From contig JAEEYU010000026.1 in assembly GCA_016288315.1 (NCBI GenBank), positions 1-41,842 of the forward strand: a stretch of DNA of 41,842 nucleotides. The letters run 5' to 3'. A program made the position numbers and the translations under genes. This DNA is from Clostridiaceae bacterium (GTDB lineage Bacteria > Bacillota > Clostridia > Oscillospirales > Acutalibacteraceae). Below the pieces are notes generated by a model that worked only from the letters and a program-made list of their open reading frames with translations, made no database searches and had not been told where the DNA came from. Of the stretch, positions 41,557 through 41,842 are shown in pieces; position 1 is the stretch's first letter; each line of letters opens with the position of its first letter.

Positions 41557-41842
41557 ATGCAGAAGCTGCTTGGTTACATAAGGTCCGCCGTGCAGGATTA
41601 CAATATGATTGAAGACGGCGACCGCATAGCCGTCGGACTTTCGGGCGGTAAGGATTCCGTAGCCCTTCTTGCGTCCCTCGCAAAGCTGCGCTCCTTCTAC
41701 CCCAAAAAGTACGACCTCGTTGCAATAACGCTCGATATGCGTTTCGGCAAAGAGGATACCGATTACTCCGCGCTCGAAAAGCTCTGCGAAGACCTTGACG
41801 TGCCCTATGTAATAAAGCGCACTCAGCTTGCGGAGATTATCT
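41557..41842 (+). CDS. TtcA-like tRNA 2-thiocytidine synthetase / PP-loop ATPase (partial, runs off the window)
   Basis: The first 95 residues are visible from ATG 41557. The PP-loop AVGLSGGKDSVALLASLAKL (near residue 28) is diagnostic of the N-type ATP pyrophosphatase fold. The following ITLDMRFGKEDTDYSALEKLC matches the TtcA/TilS-like group, which adenylates or thiolates tRNA bases. The CxxC pair that separates TtcA from others lies beyond the window, so the exact member is uncertain. Last gene of the rny-ymdB-DUF896 run. Confidence 0.85.
   Translation, partial: MQKLLGYIRSAVQDYNMIEDGDRIAVGLSGGKDSVALLASLAKLRSFYPKKYDLVAITLDMRFGKEDTDYSALEKLCEDLDVPYVIKRTQLAEII

Overview
The window is a chromosomal segment of an anaerobic Firmicute, most likely a gut Clostridia/Oscillospirales-type bacterium and probably uncultured. 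This rests on AGGAGG-type ribosome binding sites, many near-consensus TTGACA-17-TATAAT promoters, a T-box leader on thrS, Gram-positive LexA boxes, the rny-ymdB-DUF896 gene order, a rubrerythrin with rubredoxin domains at both ends, and surface proteins with LRR_5 repeats. The species cannot be named from sequence alone.

Layout. 1-850: a 5'-broken helix-turn-helix replication-type gene, a nested hairpin, and copies of a dispersed TGTCATTCTGAG repeat. 850-5358 (minus): moxR, DUF58 and transglutaminase operon. 5509-7340 (plus): rsmJ and a secreted protein of unknown function. 7442-9586 (minus): rubrerythrin and a sugar isomerase. 9764-11297 (plus): CPBP membrane protease and tadA. 11342-15420 (minus): trkA, trkH and a secreted metallophosphoesterase. 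15893-19527 (plus): pgk, tpiA, gpmI glycolytic operon, followed by an aminotransferase (19683-20900). 21119-21391 (minus): a 90-residue membrane protein behind a promoter covered by LexA boxes. 21699-26151 (minus): a secreted beta-helix-like protein and a GH78 rhamnosidase. 26321-27478 (plus): a secreted alkaline phosphatase. 27770-34987 (plus): an AT-richer block of nine small membrane, lipoprotein, zinc-ribbon or helical genes, then an ECF sigma factor fused to a hydrophobic segment and Thr-rich tail, then a BspA-like LRR surface protein. 35078-38445 (minus): CapA-family protein and thrS with its T-box. 38928-41842 (plus): rny, ymdB, a DUF896 protein and the start of a TtcA-like PP-loop protein.

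Housekeeping and accessory parts interleave. The most unusual material is (i) the 27.7-35.0 kb envelope block with the membrane-fused sigma factor, (ii) a C-terminal module and hydrophobic tail shared by otherwise unrelated secreted proteins, and (iii) the LexA-box-controlled small membrane protein. Functions for these three are inferred from sequence features and context. No CRISPR array, tRNA, rRNA or intact insertion sequence was recognised.
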